Below, piece by piece: positions 46,777 to 59,396 of a stretch of 64,000 bases of DNA. The position numbers and the translations under genes are program-made. The DNA is taken from positions 2,728,001 through 2,792,000 of the forward strand of contig NC_133657.1 of assembly GCF_009905375.1 (NCBI RefSeq), read 5' to 3'. The notes beneath the pieces are model-generated. The model was not told the DNA's origin, ran no database searches, and saw only the letters and a list, made by a program, of their open reading frames with translations. This DNA comes from Apium graveolens. Its lineage: Eukaryota > Streptophyta > Magnoliopsida > Apiales > Apiaceae. Every line of letters starts with the position of its first letter. Position 1 is the stretch's first letter.

Positions 46777-46791
46777 ACCGCTCTGATACCA
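46777..46791 (-). other. Primer-binding site next to the orphan LTR
   Basis: On the minus strand TGGTATCAGAGCGGT, complementary to the 3' end of initiator methionine tRNA, as usual for Copia. It lies two bases inside the LTR edge at 46794 and before the gag ATG at 46746. Confidence 0.85.
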
Positions 46792-46793
46792 AT

Positions 46794-47279
46794 TGGTGCC
46801 CAAGTAAGAAACAGTTGTATAAGGGGTTATTTATTATCTTAGAATAATCGAGATATGAAGCAAATATGAAACAACTTTATTAATTTTGACATAAAGATGT
46901 TACAAACTCTCTCAAAAAATACTGATTTTCCTGAGAGATATTATGTTACAATGATACTCGAGATTAATAATCAATGTGATAACCTATTCCGTGGTTATAT
47001 ATTGCCCATAATCGCCTTATCAATTATATAAGATATGTTTTGCTAAATATAAACTGTTTCCATTAATATCTAAATTGATAGCCGCGATTCAATAAATTAG
47101 GAACTGACATATCATTATCTCCTATATTCCTAGGATTGTGTTAATCAGCAGATAGTGAATTATCTTCAAATCCGGACCAACTAGCAGAACCTGATGACCA
47201 TCAAATATTAATCATATCAGCAAGTCCTGATCAGATTTCCTGATAAATCCTGATGATCATTTGAGCAATATTTCCAACA
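46794..47279 (-). repeat. 5' LTR of truncated Copia element (copy C), about 486 bp
   Basis: On the minus strand it starts TGTTGGAAATATTGCTC at 47279 and ends about GGGCACCA at 46794, followed by the primer site. It shares short words (TCAGGATTT, CTGATGATC) with other SIRE LTRs but differs in overall sequence, so it is another family. It abruptly interrupts the pol sequence of copy B at 47280. No partner LTR found in the window. Confidence 0.7.
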
Positions 47280-49467
47280 GAATAGCCTTTTGAAACGAGT
47301 CTAGCTTTGTTTTTGATAATAGTGCCATTATAACCTATCTTGTTTCCGAAAACCGACTTTGCACCTACAATAGACCTGTTCTTTGGTCTTGACACCAACT
47401 TCCAGACTTAATTTCTTTCAAATTCATTAAGTTCCTCTAGCATTACAGTAGCCCAATCAACATCCTTTCAGTGCATCTTCAAATTTCTTAGGCTCCTTCT
47501 TTGATAGAAAGTTGTGAAATAGACATTCATGTTGAGTTATACTTCTAGTTTGAAAACCAATATCAGGATTTCCAACAATGAGATCAGGAGTATGATCTTT
47601 TGTGCATTTCCTGTCATTTGAAAACTGATTCCTTGAGCTTGATGCTCCATATTTGGATGCATCATCAAAGTAATTTTCTGTTAAAGCTCCCAATGAATCA
47701 TTGTTATCACCTCCTGGTTTAGTATCACCTTCTGATGAGGCTTATCATTCTAATGGGTTGTCTCCTCATGATGAAGTGTCTCCTCCTGATTGAGTATTAG
47801 GATTTGACTCATTTTGACTTTGAATATTTTCTAATGAGATTTGTCATAAAAAATTAGTATTTGTATCTTTTTAACTTTGATGTTGCTTCCTCTCAACATA
47901 TGCATGTTCAATTACATCATCAGTATCTGACGTGTCATCAGGATATGATAAATCAACAGTATTTGAGTCTTAATCAGGATTTGCCTCATTTCTTGATTTT
48001 GCTTTTTCGTTAGCAAAAAGCAAACTTTCATGAGAGTTCTCTTCAAAAACAATGATCTTATTATCATCAAATAACGCATTAATGGATACTACAATGGTCC
48101 TTTTTCTCAGATTAAAAACTTTATAGGCTCCTAATGAAGGATAACAACAAAGATTCCTTCATCAACTTTTGTGTCAAATTTTCCAAGCTGTTCATGATGT
48201 TTTCTTAAAACGAAACAATTGCAAAAAAAAAATGAAGATGTTTTAAGCCCGACTTATTTCCTTGATCATCAGATATGGAGTCACATCATGCCTGTTAATA
48301 AGGGTCTAATTATGAGTATAATCGGTTGTGTTAACTGCTTCAGCCCAGAAACTTCAGCCCAGAAATAGGTTAAAAATATTACTTACTCTAGAATTATTCT
48401 TCCAGCTTCAATTAAGGTCATCTTTTTCCTTTCAACCACTCTATTTTGCTGAGGAGTTCCAAGATCTGAAAACTGTTGAGAAATCCTTTTTTATTTTGCA
48501 AAGTTCCTCCATTTTAGAGTTTTTGAACTCGTACCATTATCCATTCCAAGAATCTTCACACTATGATTTGAACCATCCTCAATCATTCTTATATTGTCTA
48601 AAAGTATTTCAGGAGTTTCATCTTTCATGTGTAATAATAAACCCAAGTGAATCTAGTATAATCATCAACAATTACCAGGATATAACTGCTTTTGTTGATA
48701 TACATAATATTGATAGGTATAAATAGATCCAGATGTAGTAATTGATATAAGTTATCAATTGAAGATTTAGATTAGCTCTTGCATGAGGCTCTTCTTTGTT
48801 TTGCTTTCTGGAAAACATCACACAGTCCATCATGAGAATAAAACATATTTGGTAATCCCCTTACCAAATATTTCTTAACCAACTCATTGATATTGTTGAA
48901 GTTGAGATGGGAAAGTTTCTTGTGCCAGTAATTACAAGAATATTGGCTTTATATATGTTATCATGCATGTATTCAATGAGTGCAGTCTTTCTTGTCTTCT
49001 TATGAATCACTTCACAATGTGAATTATAGACAATCACATGGTAACCTCTTTCAGTAATTTGACTGATGTTTAATAGATTATGCTTCAGCCCTTCTACCAG
49101 AGCTACATATTCAATGATGACATTTCCAATGATGAAATTATCATATCCAAATGGTTTTTTCCTATGTTGTTATCTCCAGAAGATAAAGTTGGGCCAGCCT
49201 TCCTCTCAAATTCTGATAGTAGAGATTTATTTCATGTCATATGACCAGAACATCCACAATCCAGTAGTAGCACATTCTTCCAGTTACTCTGCAATCAGAA
49301 ATTTAATTCAATTAGCATTTTTAAGAAACCACACTTGTGGGGTCCTTTTAAACACTTTATGTGATTTTGCATCAGAAGTCTTTTTGACAGTACATGGTCC
49401 ATTAAGATTTGTCAGGTCAGTTTTTACTCTATAAGATGTATGCTTATGAGATGCAGTATTGTGAACA
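47280..49467 (-). pseudogene. Degenerate Copia pol: protease end, integrase, start of RT (copy B)
   Basis: Aligns by eye with 59330-57350 of the complete element. Recognisable pieces from right to left: the protease/GAG-pre-integrase region (49434-49066), the LNFNNIN-like region near 48890, integrase near 48750-48330, the link region with PDLIVGNPD (47600) and LSKKEPKKFEDALK (47500), and the beginning of RT near 47350. Many stops and shifts. It ends at 47280 where copy C's LTR begins, and at 49467 where the complete element begins. The remaining gag part is at 62402-63395. Confidence 0.8.
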
Positions 49468-50074
49468 TGTTAGGTCACACACACTGTAGAGGGGGGTGAA
49501 TACAGTGTATATCACAATCAAATCGAACTCTAATAACTCAAGTAACAGAAAACAAACTTTATTCAAAACAATAAACTCTGTTACAGTATGGAACTGTCCT
49601 CTCTCAGTGATGAACAAATATCACGAGAGCTGTTAGGGTTACAATGAATAATCTTCTCGATTATGATAACACTTATAGTGTAAACCCTATGTCTGTGTTT
49701 ATATACTACACAGTTGCAAGATAATTGCTAATTGATATGGAATATAATTCCGCTTCCTAAAATATATCAATCAGATATCTTTTTCTCCAAGTATTCTATT
49801 CTTCACGGAATTCCTTCTTCATGCATATCTCTTCTTACGTTTGTCTAGATCTTCTCTTCTTGTAAATCAACTGCCTTCCTTATCTGAATATTTCCTTTAA
49901 GTCCTGATATTATCTTCTGATAAATATCTCCTGAACCTTAAGTACTGATGACTTAAGTTCTGACTTCAGTATAAGTGCTGATTTCAGTTTAGTGCTGATT
50001 TGTCCTGTTTAAATAAGATCTGAAAAACTAAACATAAATCATATTAGTCATGACATTATAAAATATATCTAACA
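49468..50074 (-). repeat. 3' LTR of SIRE copy 2 (607 bp)
   Basis: Read on the plus strand TGTTAGGTC...TATCTAACA. Same length as its partner at 61795-62401, same ends, no indels seen. Same family as the LTR at 6729-7346. Confidence 0.96.
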
Positions 50075-50090
50075 ATCTCCCCAACTTGTA
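50075..50090 (-). other. Polypurine tract of SIRE copy 2
   Basis: On the minus strand AAGTTGGGGAGAT precedes the 3' LTR, matching the tract of copy 1 at 6714-6728. Confidence 0.85.
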
Positions 50091-50276
50091 AATTAGCATA
50101 ATATACAAGTTTAACAGATATTTGATGATGTCAAAAACATTAAGTACAAATGCATGAGAATTTGAGTAGATGACTACAACTTACATTCCTTAAAGCTTTA
50201 CCAACTTTAACTTCTGATAACAACTTCAGTCTGTTTTCATATCAGAATTTGAGCAGTTGTAGATCTTGACTTGGCT

Positions 50277-53200
50277 TCACTTTCTGATCTCTTTGATGTC
50301 AGGAGTTGATCTGAGATAATTCTTTAACAAACATCTCTCAGCATATCTGAGTTCATCAATCATCCTCCTTTTAGCATCTTTAAGTTCTGCAGAATCTTCA
50401 CCAGTTTGAAAGATTGCAGCCCTGAGATCATTAATTTTAGCTTTCCTTATGTCCTGATCCAGTCTGATCAAATATGCCTTGTTAGACTCAAGATTGAATT
50501 CCACAGCCTTGTAACCCAGAAAGGTAGTTATAATCTTAGCAGAGTTAGGCTTCATCTCAACAATATCACCCTTGTGATCTCTGTACTTTGGAAGATATAT
50601 GCTGTCAGACTTAACAGAATAAAACCTTTTCTGTTTCTGAATTTGACTCTTCAAATAGTTTGCAGCACTTTCTGTTATTTTGTCATTCACTTGAAGTAAG
50701 AATAATACATGTTCCAATTCTTCAAAATACTTCAGTGGAATGGCATTTTCCCTTATATGATAGACCCTATCATCTGTCATGAAGTACAACAAGATGTGTT
50801 CTCTCAAGTAGGTATGGTAAACCATCTATACATATTCTAGTTGATTCAATCTTTCAGGAGTTGCTCCAATACCTGGTTCACTTAAAGAAGTTGGATCATT
50901 GGTTGTGTTCTGTATTCTTCTTTCATCACCACTACCCAATCCAGATTTATCTTTTGCTTCCTTTCCAGTAACCACTCTTGCTTCAAAACTACTTACAGCA
51001 GTCTTCAAAGGTTGAGTCTGTTTGGCTTTGGTGAATCCTGGTAGGAGTATCTTTGAAGGTTTAACATGAGCAATGTCAGAGGTTTCCTTTGATTTATCTT
51101 CTAATATCAAGTTAACTTGAGCTATGTCAGAGGTTACTTGCTTCTTTGAAATATCAGAATTAACTATATCTTTACTCTGAACAACTTGAGCCATGTCAGA
51201 GGTTGTCTTAGAAATTTTTTTTGAAGTCAGAGCAAGATCAGCATCTTCAACAGTAATTTCTTCATCCATAGGAGGCACATAAACCTTGATAGGTTCACCA
51301 ACTTTCTCTTTACCCTTGGACCTTGGATCTATCTGCAATTGTGATTTAGCCTTGATTGCTTCAAGATTTGTTCTTTCTTTTATCACAATGCCTTTGGCCT
51401 TTGGAAGTTTCTTTTTACCAACAGAAGCTTCAGATTTAGAATTAACTTTTTCTGACTTAAGTCTAGCTTCTTCTTCCATCAGACTTTCCAAGTCCATTCC
51501 TGGATTTTCTTTCAGAAATAACTGTCTTGATATTTCTTCATCAAGATCCAAAAGGTCATCAAAACTTATCCTTTTACCAGTAGCAGAATTAATTCTTTTT
51601 TCAGCATCAGAACTTGTCCTGTGACTTGTAATTTCAGCTCTTCTTGATGAGAAACTTCTACCTTGACCATGACCTCCACCCATTCCAGAGTTTCCCTGGT
51701 CATCTTTTTCATCATCCTTCCCCTTCAGTGTCTTAACAGTTTTGCTTTTGTAACAAACTTCTTAACTAATTCAGATTTATGAACAGTTTGTTGAGGTGCA
51801 TGTCCTGAAGGACCAGCTTCATCAGAATCTGCATTAATAGCAGCATCACCAGTAGTATCAGCATTTGAAGCATCAAAACTGACAGAATCAGCATCTTCTG
51901 ATAAAACAACAATATGAGAAGCAATTGAGGATTCAACATCATCCTCTAAGTGCTGATCTGTTGCCAAGTTCTGATCAACAGCCATATCCTGATGCTCACC
52001 TATATTCTGATCATCAACATCAAGATGCAGAGAAGGTGTTGCAGACAATTCTGGAATTTCATTAGCATCAGTAAGTGGTGTTGTGGATGGATTAATTGCT
52101 GTTGGAGCTTCTAAGTAGAGAACCTCAGGCACAACCAGGTTGTGAATATCAATTTTAGCACTTGTGCCTGGGTCCACAGGAGATACAGTTTCATGTACAG
52201 GAGACACAGATGGTGTGTTTGCCTTATCTGTAGCAGCTTCCTGAGTTGGGGATAATGAAGAGGGAGATGCAGTAGCTTCAGCAAATTCTGGTTCTTTTGA
52301 GATCAGAGATTCCTGATCTCCTTCCTTAGGTGCTGCTTCCTCATCATCTGAAGCTGGCCTTTTAGCTCTCTGTTTCTTGTATCTCTTTGAAGGTGGGGAT
52401 TTCTTGGGAGGTTCAGCAGAAGTCATTCTTCTAAGCCTTTTGAGAAGCTTAGATCCCCCAATTCTAGAATCCTTCTGAGAAGAGACCTTCTCAGCTTCTT
52501 TAACAACAGGTTCTGATGCAGAAACCTGTTCCTCACTGTCGGACTCATCTCTTAGAATAATCCTCCTTCTCTTCTGTGGTGTCTGAGGAACAGTCTTTGT
52601 CCTCTTGGGCTTGAAAGATGAAGGCTTCACAGTAGGTGCTGAGGATGAAGGTTGAGCTGTCTGTGAAGGTGTGAGATAAGTTTTGAGATATGTTCTGAGA
52701 GAGGGTTGAGGTATAGATGTATGTGTGGTATGTTCTGATGGTTGTTGTGGTGTTTGGGATGTGGTGGTAGGTTGTACATCAGGATAAACAGATCTATAGG
52801 TTTGAGGATCAGTATTTACTAGGATCTGTTTTACAGACTGAGGAATCTGTAAAGGTCTAACCACCGTTTTTTAAGATCAGCATTTACCAAGTCATTAAAA
52901 GCCCGTTTTGCAAGTTTAAATGGTGGAAATAAGTCAGTAGTAGGTTGGGGTTCATCAGCACAACATAAATTATATATAAGCTGACAGAATCTAGCAAAGT
53001 AAACTATATTTCTATCCTCTATCATCCTATCCCCAATAAAGCCTAGCACAGCACTTGCAAAATCAAAATGAGTTTGGTTAATAATAGCATACCCGATGTG
53101 CTGACTCATTATTGGAATGGCATCAAAGTTGGAACACTTATTCCCGAAGGCTTTAGTGATGCAGTCGAAGAAAAAGCTCCATTCCTTTCTGATATGTGCT

Positions 53201-53604
53201 CGTTTCAACTGTCCAAGCTTAGCCAAACTCTGCTCATACCCCAAATTGGCCATGAGCTGCTGTAGAGCTGGTTCCTACGGTGTTGAGAAAATGCAACCTT
53301 CTGGTAAATGTAAAGCCTTGCGAACAGTTCCAGGAGTTACCACATGCTCATCATCATTGACTTCAAAAACAATGCTGGGAGTACCAGTTGCACCACCATT
53401 ATCAAAATGCCCAGTCCGCCAAAACGTCAGAACTTGTTGACTTGAAAAGACTGAAGGCTGGGTCAATGCATACTCAATTTCACTGTGTGCAAGAAGATCT
53501 TGCACAAAATGCAACTCAGATGGAGCTTCATCATGATTTAGGATTGCAGCGTAGTTGTCGGGAACGAACTTGGCTCTATCTATGATCAAATCCTTAGGTG
53601 CCAT
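50277..53604 (-). pseudogene. Extra ORF downstream of pol in SIRE element, function unknown (copy 2)
   Basis: Homologue of 2775-6524. ATG at 53604 (MAPKDLIIDRAKFVP). N-terminal folded-looking domain (53604-52900) with EWSFFFDCITKAFGNKCSNF and a following YFARFCQLIY block, then a Pro-rich part, a basic motif KRTKTVPQTPQKRRRII, an acidic region, the Gly-rich GMGGGHGQG (about 51680) and the conserved C-terminal block ending PDIKEIRK at 50277. Lesions: TAG near 53276, frame change near 52860, an internal deletion of roughly 500 bases near 51730 that removes the coiled-coil part present in copy 1, and a stop at 50826. No membrane segment, so an envelope role is unlikely. The basic motif suggests nuclear localisation. 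Confidence 0.8.
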
Positions 53605-53756
53605 GAGAAAAAGTTGAGAATTAAGGTTGCCTGTAAGGTATTTGATAAAATGTCTGTATGAAAACCAACGTCAGGAGATGAGAGAGAGCAAAAGTAAAGA
53701 AAGAGAGATAAAGTGTAAAAGTAAATAATAGATTGTATAATCTTCTTTCTCTCTTA

Positions 53757-53764
53757 CTTATACA
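53757..53764 (-). promoter_or_regulatory. TATA-like box upstream of the extra ORF (copy 2)
   Basis: GTATAAGT on the minus strand, about 155-160 bases before the ATG at 53604, with a CT-rich leader between. It corresponds in position to the TATATATA of copy 1 (2593-2600). Confidence 0.45.
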
Positions 53765-54317
53765 TGGTTAAAAAAATAACCGTTGGACACCTGTCAGACA
53801 TGCAGCAATAATGAATAGTTAATGGGCACGAGAAAACAGTAATCATTACTTATCACATGCAGTTTTTCAAGGAAAAAACCGTTCCACTTACCAAGTAATC
53901 CCATTAACTAGGGTAAGTCAGTTTTAATTCAAAATTTAAACTGTTCCCATTTTTTTTAATCATTTTTACTGCAAAACCCATTTTCTGGAAAAAGAGAAAG
54001 TGTGAGAATGACCAAAAAATAAATCAAGTAAACAAGTACCGACATTTCAGAATCAGAACTTAATTTATCTCAATAATTAAAATGGTCATCAGAATATGGA
54101 TATATCAGGATTTAAAAATGCAGTAGAATTGCAAAACATCTCAGAGACAAAATCTTGCAAAAATATGAAATTTCATTAATATATTAAGAGAATACATTCA
54201 TGAAATTAAAATTTACATCAGAACATTACAAGATTGTCCTAAGCTACTAAACCTAACATCAACAGCTTTTGTCCTTGGCTAAGAAGCCGGACAAAGCTGA
54301 CGATGAAGAAAAATAGG

Positions 54318-54601
54318 AAGAAGAAAACAAATTATTTCTTCTTCCGACTCTCTACAAAAAGAATAGCGAGTCGAATGATTCGCTCTTGTTGGCAGAGAGC
54401 TTCCAACCTTTCTTCTTCCAATCACTCCAGATGGCGATGGTAGTCCATGTAAAAGAACATGAGGTGTGTGAGAACCTCCTGGGGAACCGAGTCCCAAATC
54501 TCATCAGGAATGACAGTTACGTGCCATTCCTGCTGCCAGTCCTCACAGCTCAACTCCATGTTGAAGGTCTCATAGTTTAAAAACATATTGTAGTTAACCA
54601 T
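54318..54601 (-). pseudogene. Small extra frame in the SIRE copy 2 spacer, function unknown
   Basis: ATG 54601 opens a frame (MVNYNMFLNYETFNMELS ...) containing WQQEWHVTVIPDEIWDSVP and ending after HRHLE with TGA at 54422-54424. Past that stop the same frame stays open to about 54318 with a coiled-coil-like charged tail ending ESRKKK, so the natural product was probably about 93 residues. It lies in a block of about 950 bases (54930-53950) that is absent from copy 1. A TATA box is 77 bases upstream. Not recognised as any known family. Confidence 0.5.
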
Positions 54602-54677
54602 GATTTTGTTGGTATAAAGGAAAAGAGAGTGAGTATATGAGAAAAGAAATGATGTGTAGGCTGATGTGAGGTGATGG

Positions 54678-54685
54678 TTTATATA
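54678..54685 (-). promoter_or_regulatory. TATA box upstream of the small extra frame
   Basis: TATATAAA on the minus strand, 77-84 bases before the ATG at 54601, followed by a C/T/A-rich leader with no upstream ATG. Textbook core-promoter geometry for a short-leader plant gene. Confidence 0.55.
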
Positions 54686-54730
54686 GGCAATAAAATGCCA
54701 GGAGATGCGAGGATAATTTAATGGGGACAT

Positions 54731-56034
54731 GTAGAAATAATTCTACCTCGTCTCCCTAGACTGGAAAGAAGAAAAACAGTCATTGGAAGTGTAAAACAAG
54801 GTTTAATGCGCACAAGAAACAAGTAAATATTACTGTGCATGGACGTGTTCCACTAACCCTAATTATATTGACTGTTAATATTCCACCCAAACATATTCTA
54901 AATTAAAATAATACTGTTGCAGATTTTAACCACGAATAAGTCAAGTAAAGAATCAAAATTTAATATCAGCACTTAGACTTATATCAGAATTTAACAGTCA
55001 TCAGAACATGATTTCTTAACTCAAAAAGTGAATGCCTATCTCCGGAATTCTTCACACAAATTCTGATGTTGATTCTTCAGAACTTAATCATCAGAACTTC
55101 CATTAGAACTTGTCCTCAGAATTTATGCAATTTAACACATAAACGGTTCATCTAAAACAACATTGAATGCCACAGTAATTTTCATCATTCACATGGAGTG
55201 TAAGTGTGTGCATTAAGCAAAATATCAGACAAAGAGTAAAGTCTGATTCACTTCAGTACATCTTAGAAATAAGGCATAACTTAGAACTGTACTTAAAATC
55301 TGTAATTATTCTGACGCCTACTTTTGAATGAGTTCATGCATGAGTCCACCTCAACTGTTGTTGTGCTTATTTTATGCATCTTTTGAAATTCCATTTTACA
55401 GTGGCTTCTCAGTGTAAGAGGTTACGACTGCTTATCAGAATTTATGCTATTATCAGAGTATTTCTCCAGTAATCATAGAGTGTGAAAAGTCGCCAAGAAA
55501 AATATTTATTTTTGCTTTTTCTGATGCATATTACTTAATACCAGCAATGCACTTGGGTCGTCCCTTCCACATTTTTACAGTAGATCTCAAAGGAGTACCT
55601 GATTTGTATTCCTTGTTTCTTTTCCTTTTTCTTTTGATAAGTGAAGTTTATCATCATTTAGTACATTCAAAAGATTTACTAACATCATAACTTAACAGAT
55701 GAGAAGCATTATTCTAGTTTTTGACTTAGTAATAAAATAGACAAAGTAAACTTAACTAAGCTCAATATCAGAATTTGCTTGTGTCAATAGATTTCCACAT
55801 AAATAATTACTTCTAACGTGGGATCTCTAGTATATTAAAGACTACTAGTTTAGCATCTAGCATAGTTATCCTCATAGGATTGAATAGTCACATAAACAGT
55901 CATATCACTATCAGAGTTTAGAAATTCACATCAGACAACAATCAATACTTAAACAATTTTCAATCAAGCACAGAATACAAATAGAGTAATTTCTGTAAAT
56001 ACTGATCATAAAGTCTGATGCATCAGAACAAGAG
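54731..56034 (-). other. Spacer between pol and the extra frames (SIRE copy 2)
   Basis: Aligns by eye with 1266-2340 of copy 1. Rich in TTCTGAT/AGAACTT words like the LTRs. No coding content seen. The stretch around 54780-54900 resembles 53800-53900 (ATTACTGT, GTGCCCATT-like, CCGTTCCAC/GTGTTCCAC words), suggesting that an upstream control block was duplicated. Confidence 0.55.
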
Positions 56035-59000
56035 CTAAGCAGATTTAGAGAAAGAACCTGAAACCATTCCAAGTTCATTTACCAATCTTGTAAAAGTAGC
56101 TTCACATAGTGGTTTTGTGAAGATATCTACTAGTTGTTGATCTGTTGGAACAAAGTGCAATTGCACTGTACCTTCATCCACATGTTCCCTTATGAAATGG
56201 TACCTAATACTGATGTGCTTTATCATTGATTGTTGAACTGGATTATCTGTCATAGCAATAGCACTTTGATTATCACAGTAAATAGGGATTTTAAAATATG
56301 TTAACCCATAATCCAGTAACTGATTCTTCATCCAAAGAATCTGTGCACAATAGCTTCCTGCAGTAATGTACTCTGCTTCTGCAGTTGATGTGGAAATTGA
56401 CTTTTGTTTCTTGCTAAACCAAGAAACTAATCTGCCTCCAAGAAATTGGCAGCTTCCACTTGTGTTTTTCCTGTCAATTTTGCAACATGCGAAATCTGCA
56501 TCTGAGTAACCTATTAATTTAAAATCTGATTCTCTGGGATACCACTATCCCAGATCAGCTGTTCCTTTAAGATACTTGAAAATTCTTGTCACAACTGTTA
56601 AGTGAGGTTCTCTTGGATCTGCTTGAAATCTTGCACAAAGACAGGTAGCATACATGATATCAGGTCTACTAGCAGTTAGATAGAGTAGAGAGCCAATCAT
56701 ACCTCTATAATCAGTAAAATCTACTGATTTACCAGTATCCTTATCCAGTTTTGTTGCAGTGGCCATGGGAGTGGATGCACTTGAACAATCTTGCATTCCA
56801 AATTTCTTCAGCAAATTTTTGGTGTACTTGGTTTGACAAATAAAAGTGCCTTCTTCATTCTTCTTGACTTGAAGGCCCGGAAAATAGCTAAGTTCCCCCA
56901 TCATACTCATTTGATATCTGACTGCATCAGTTTGGCAAACTTCTTGCAAAGTCTGTCATTTATAGAACCAAAGTTGATATCATCAACATATATCTGAACC
57001 AGAAGTAAGTCCTTTCCATGGTTGAGGTAGAACAGTGTTTTGTCTATAGTTCCTCTGTGAAATCCACTTTCCAGAAGAAACTGAGCTAATGTCTCATACC
57101 ATGCTCTTGGAGCTTGCTTAAGGCCATAAAGTGCTTTATCAAGCCTGTAGACATGATTAGGATATTTGGGATCTACAAAGCCTGGAGGTTGTTCAACATA
57201 TACTTCCTCCTTCAATTCTCCATTGAGAAAAGCACTTTTCACATCCATTTGAAAGACAGTAAACTTTTTGTGAGCAGCATAAGCCAAAAATATCCTTATG
57301 GCTTCCAATTTAGCAACTGGTGCAAATGTTTCATCATAATCAATTCCCTCCTGTTGAGAATATCCTTTTGCAACCAACCTTGCCTTATTCCTTGTAATTA
57401 TGCCATCACCATCAGTTTTGTTTCTGAATACCCACTTTGTACCAACAACAGATCTGTTCTTTGGTCTTGGCACTAGGGTCCAGACTTTGTTTCTTTCAAA
57501 TTTATTTAACTCTTCCTGCATTGCTTGCACCCAATCAGCATCTTGAAGAGCTTCTTCCACTTTCTTTGGTTCAGTCTGAGAAAGAAAAGAATTGTAAAGA
57601 CATTCACTTGAAGTAGTTGTTCTAGTTCTGACACCTGCATCAGGATTTCCAATTATTAAGTTAGGTGTATGTGATTTAGGCCACTTCCTTGCAGATGGAA
57701 GATTTTCTCTAGAACTGGATGCTCCCCCATGATCCATGCTATCTTCATCAACATTTTCTGATGCTCCCCCTGAAACTATGCTCTCTGAGTTGGATTCTTC
57801 AGAATTTAAGTTTTCAGAATTATCAGAACTTGGCTTATCAGAACTTGACGAATCAGAACTTGAAGAGCCAGATGTATGTTCTGATGCTTCTGGAGATATG
57901 GTTGTATCTTGAGTATGCTCCCCCTGCATAGGTGCATTTTCCTTTGGCGTAGTCACCACAGTTTCGATAACATCAGAGTTTAATCCATCAGAGTTTGCAG
58001 TATCAGGATTTAGACTGTCAGGATTTTCAGTATCAGAATTTAAGTCTTCATTTTCAAATCTCAGCTGATCATGATCATTAAAATCTTCAAGTCCAGTAAT
58101 CTTCTTATCATTAAAAGAGACATTGATAGATTCCATGACCACTCTTATTCTCAAGTTATAGACTCTGAAGGCTTTTGTGGAAAGTGGATATCCAACAAAG
58201 ATTCCTTCATCACCTTTTAGATCAAATTTGGATAGCTGTTCAGGGTAAGTCTTAAGAACAAAACATTTGCATCCAAATACATGAAAATACTTCGGATTTG
58301 GCTTCTTTTTCTTCACCATCTCATATGGTGTCTTTCCTTTCTTGCTAATGAGTGTTGCATTCTGAGTAAAACAAGCAGTCTGCACAGCTTCAGCCCAGAA
58401 ATAGGTTGGAAGCTTTGCTTCATCAAGCATTGTACGTGCAGCTTCAATGAGAGTTCTATTCTTTCTTTCAACAACTCCATTTTGCTGTGGAGTTCCAGGA
58501 GCAGAGAATTCCTGCTTAATTCCATGGTCTTTGCAGAACTCTTCCATTATCAAATTCTTGAACTCAGTACCATTATCACTTCTTATTATCTTCACTGAAT
58601 CTTTGACTAATTTATCCAGTTGCTTGACATGATCAATCAAGAGAGATGCAGTTTCACTTTTTGTGTGCAAGAAATACACCCATGTGTATCTGGTGAACTC
58701 ATCCACTATGACCATAGCATATTTCTTCTTTGCAATAGACATGACATTTACTGGACCAAATAGATCAACATGTAGTAGGTGATAAGGCTCAAGAATTGAT
58801 GATTCAGTCTTGCTCTTGAATGAGGATTTCCTTTGTTTAGCCTTCTGACAAGAATCACAAAGGCCATCAGGAGCAACTACTGACTTTGGCAGTCCTCTCA
58901 CAAGATCTTTCTTGACTAGTTCATTTATATTGTTGAAATTTAAATGAGAGAGTTTCTTGTGCCAATTCCAGCTTTCTTCGATTGATGCTTTACTCATCAG

Positions 59001-59384
59001 ACAGATTGTAGAACCATCAGTACTTGTTGAAAGCTTAGCTTCATAGATGTTACCATGCCTGTATCCTTTCAGAACAACTTTGCCTGTAGATTTACTAACA
59101 ACTTCACAATGTTCTTCAAAGAAATCCACATGATAACCTCTGTCACAGATTTGACTAACACTCAGCAGATTGTGTTTAAGTCCTGAGACCAGAGCTACTT
59201 CTTTAATGATGACATGCCTAAGATTGATATTGCCATATCCCAATGTTTTTCCAATGTTGCCATCTCCATAGGAAACACTTGGGCCAGCCTTCTCCAAAAA
59301 GTCTGATAGCAGGGCTTTATTTCCAGTCCTATGTCCTGAACATCCACTGTCCAGAACTAGGATGTTTTTCCTGTTGCCCTGCAA
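56035..59384 (-). pseudogene. Copia pol of SIRE copy 2: protease, integrase, RT, RNase H
   Basis: Reads leftward. Protease [15 protein letters not shown] (59360, catalytic Asp in DSG). GAG-pre-integrase [18 protein letters not shown] with its CDSCQKAK cysteines. Integrase core: first Asp in HVDLFGP, second in [10 protein letters not shown], Glu in [12 protein letters not shown] long Ser/Asp-rich link (58050-57700) precedes RT ([38 protein letters not shown]). RNase H includes FTKPLCEATF near the end. Lesions: frame change near 56930 in RT and TAG near 56545. The frame begins at 59384 without an ATG and is the same frame as the preceding gag piece (59933-59397), separated by two stops. SIRE affinity from the RT/IN signatures. 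Confidence 0.93.
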
Positions 59385-59396
59385 TCACAAAGACCA

